This document shows, one piece after another, positions 62,388 through 64,000 of a stretch of DNA of 64,000 bases. This DNA comes from Saccharothrix espanaensis DSM 44229 (GTDB lineage Bacteria > Actinomycetota > Actinomycetes > Mycobacteriales > Pseudonocardiaceae). Each line of letters starts with the position of its first letter. Within the stretch, counting starts at the first letter, position 1. The notes beneath the pieces were generated by a model, which was given only the letters and a program-made list of their open reading frames with translations, had not been told where the DNA came from and made no database searches. The stretch is from assembly GCF_000328705.1 (NCBI RefSeq), contig NC_019673.1:3348001-3412000 (forward strand), given 5' to 3'. Position numbers and translations under genes: made by a program.

Positions 62388-63335
62388 TCAGGCGTTGCGG
62401 CGTTCCAGGGCGGTCAGCAGGCGGGGGAGGGAGCTGCCCAGGCCCCAGCGGCGGGTCAGTTCCTCCACGCGGTCCGGGTCGACCGGTGCGGCCGGTACCG
62501 GGTCCGGGCGGTCCTGGATGATCTCGGCGTCGGTGGCCACGTTGACCACCGTGGGTGCCACGGCGAGGTAGTCCTGGGCGTTGATCAGCGACGTGCGGGC
62601 GCGGGTGGTGAGCTTGCGGTCCTTGCCGTCGTGCACGGCCGCCAGCACCGCCTCCAGCGAGCCGAACTCGGTGATCAGCTTGGCGGCCGTCTTCTCGCCG
62701 ATGCCCGCGACGCCGGGCAGGCCGTCCGACGGGTCGCCGCGCAGCACCGCCATCCCCGCGTACGCCCGGCCGGCGTCCCGCTCGGGCAGCGCGTACTTCG
62801 CGGCCAGTTCCACCGGACCGATCAGCTCCGCCTTCGCCCAGCCCCGACCCAGGTACAGCACGCGGACCGGGGTCGGCTCGTCGCGCACCACCTGGAACAG
62901 GTCGCGGTCGCCGGTGATGACCTCGACCGGGTCGGTGGCCTCCCGGGCGGCGAGGGTGCCGATCACGTCGTCGGCCTCGTAGCCGACCGCCTCGGCGGTG
63001 GCGATGCCGACCGCGTCGAGCACGTCGAGGATGATCGGGACCTGCGGCGTCAGCGTGTCCGGCACGTCCTCCTCGCCTTCGGCGCCCTCGGCGGCCACCC
63101 GGTGCGCCTTGTACGACGGCAGCGCGGCCACCCGGAACTCGGGCCGCCAGTCGGCGTCGAGGCAGGCGACCACCCGGCCCGCGCCGCGGTCGGTGATCAC
63201 CTTGGTGATGGTGTCGACGAAACCGCGCACGGCGTTCACCGGGGTGCCGTCCGGCGCGGTCATCGATTCGGGCAACGCGTAGAACGCCCGGAAGTAGAGG
63301 CTGGCGGCGTCCATGAGGACTAGCGGGCTGCTCAC
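62388..63335 (-). CDS. 5'-3' exonuclease (FEN/PolI-like nuclease)
   Basis: 315 residues. Metal-site acidic residues are in PLVLMDAASLYFRAFY, CLDADWRPEFR, VGYEADDVIGTLA and VITGDRDLFQVV. The helix-hairpin-helix is GLPGVAGIGEKTAAKLI. It matches stand-alone versions of the DNA polymerase I 5' nuclease domain (M. tuberculosis Rv2090), acting on flaps and RNA primers. The GTG at 63335 starts at the domain; upstream in-frame sequence is unrelated. Confidence 0.92.
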   Translation of the reverse strand: MSSPLVLMDAASLYFRAFYALPESMTAPDGTPVNAVRGFVDTITKVITDRGAGRVVACLDADWRPEFRVAALPSYKAHRVAAEGAEGEEDVPDTLTPQVPIILDVLDAVGIATAEAVGYEADDVIGTLAAREATDPVEVITGDRDLFQVVRDEPTPVRVLYLGRGWAKAELIGPVELAAKYALPERDAGRAYAGMAVLRGDPSDGLPGVAGIGEKTAAKLITEFGSLEAVLAAVHDGKDRKLTTRARTSLINAQDYLAVAPTVVNVATDAEIIQDRPDPVPAAPVDPDRVEELTRRWGLGSSLPRLLTALERRNA

Positions 63336-63447
63336 CCCGGACAGCTTGCCAGACGGGTACGACAGCGGCCCGCGCGCACGGTCGGTGCGCGGTCGTGCCC
63401 GGTGCGTGGTGATCAGGTGTAGTGGCACGTTGCGGGCCTGGCAGTAC

Positions 63448-63453
63448 TAGGCT
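63448..63453 (+). promoter_or_regulatory. -10 element of the M24 peptidase gene
   Basis: TAGGCT eight bases before the ATG at 63462, leaving almost no leader. Confidence 0.4.
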
Positions 63454-63461
63454 AACGAGAC

Positions 63462-64000
63462 ATGTCGACCCATGTTGGACCCATTGACGTGGACGCCCTC
63501 CGCGCGCGACTGGACAAGGCCGCCACCGCGGCGACCGTCGCCGGCGTGGACGCCCTGCTCATCACGCCCGGTTCGGACCTGCGCTACCTGATCGGGGCGG
63601 GCGGGTCGTCGTTCGAACGGCTCACCTGCCTGGTGCTGCCGGTCGGCGGCACCCCGGTGCTGGTGGTGCCTAAGCTGGAGCAGCCCGGCTACGCGGCCGT
63701 CCCGACCGGTGAGCTCGGCGTCGACGTGGCCACCTGGGTCGACGGCGAGGACCCGTACGCGCTGGTGCGCCGGGCGCTCAAGGGCACCGACCGGGTCGCC
63801 GTGGCGGACATGATGCCCGCCCTGCACAACCTCAGCCTGCGCGACGCCATCGGCGGCGACCAGGTGCTGGCCGGTCCGATCCTGCGCGAGCTGCGGATGC
63901 GCAAGGACGCCTCCGAGGTCGAGGCGCTGCGCAAGGCCGGCGCGGCGATCGACCGGGTGCACGCGCGGGTCGGCGAGTGGCTGCGGCCGGGCCGCACCGA
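63462..64000 (+). CDS. M24 family Xaa-Pro peptidase, 3' end cut by window edge
   Basis: 179 complete codons visible. The N-terminal creatinase/prolidase domain (LRARLDKAATAATVAGVDALLI, SDLRYLIGAGGSSFERL) ends in the linker LRELRMRKDASEVEALRKAG that leads to the metal-binding pita-bread domain, which lies mostly past the edge. Corresponds by position to PepE (Rv2089c). It cleaves dipeptides or peptides before proline in the cytoplasm. Confidence 0.9.
   Translation, partial: MSTHVGPIDVDALRARLDKAATAATVAGVDALLITPGSDLRYLIGAGGSSFERLTCLVLPVGGTPVLVVPKLEQPGYAAVPTGELGVDVATWVDGEDPYALVRRALKGTDRVAVADMMPALHNLSLRDAIGGDQVLAGPILRELRMRKDASEVEALRKAGAAIDRVHARVGEWLRPGRT

Overview
The window is high-GC DNA (about 70-75 percent GC) with actinobacterial codon use, many GTG starts and many leaderless genes. 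It carries the complete Pup-proteasome set: mpa, dop, pup, prcB, prcA, pafA, pafB and pafC. The backbone order hisE, RecB-like nuclease, trmI, mpa, dop-pup-prcBA, pafA, pafBC, tatAC, helY, a glutamine-rich membrane protein, a 5'-3' exonuclease and an M24 peptidase matches the Mycobacterium tuberculosis Rv2089c to Rv2125 region as I recall it. Together with the accessory content (secreted subtilisin, GH5 cellulase, TIR/NB-ARC protein, Pup ending in Gly-Gly-Glu) this suggests a filamentous actinomycete, most likely Pseudonocardiales (Saccharothrix/Actinosynnema/Lentzea-like). The genus is an inference.

Left part (1-20 kb) is accessory. It holds a truncated TIR/NB-ARC protein with the FxsT layout, a secreted S8 protease, a MarR-type regulator divergent from a drug-efflux-type ABC operon, an ArsR/MFS pair, a secreted PIG-L deacetylase, a second MFS exporter, a PAC2 protein, a frame-disrupted small membrane protein with a HAD phosphatase, a cobalamin riboswitch controlling cbtB-cbtA, an FhuF-like Fe-S protein, an Eis-type acetyltransferase, a second GNAT protein, and a TetR/FAD-monooxygenase pair.

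Middle part (20-46 kb) follows the conserved backbone. hisE (without hisG), a thioesterase/RecB-nuclease pair, a site-2 protease, a two-component pair, small membrane proteins, trmI and mpa come first. An insertion block then separates mpa from dop (second two-component pair with an ABC exporter, GH5 cellulase, aldo/keto reductase, NUDIX, FtsX permease). dop-pup-prcB-prcA form a compact cluster closed by a strong terminator. A smaller block (ribbon-helix-helix-like protein, membrane protein, gene remnant, MarR-GNAT fusion, PAP2-lipid kinase fusion) precedes pafA.

Right part (46-64 kb): pafA is separated from pafB-pafC by about 5 kb (BNR-repeat secreted protein, ArsR/SRPBCC pair, third two-component pair, GlcG/HbpS-like protein). 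pafBC, a small membrane protein, tatA and tatC follow as a tight run, then a lipid kinase, helY, a Q-rich membrane protein, a second Eis-like acetyltransferase, a 5'-3' exonuclease and the start of an M24 peptidase.

Functionally, Mpa, PrcBA, Pup, PafA and Dop make up the pupylation/proteasome system, and PafBC is the WYL-domain DNA-damage activator. Regulation is unusually legible. At least nine gene starts carry a TANNNT hexamer exactly six bases before the start codon (leaderless promoters), and most convergent junctions have strong bidirectional hairpins. No tRNA, rRNA, insertion sequence, integrase or CRISPR array was seen.
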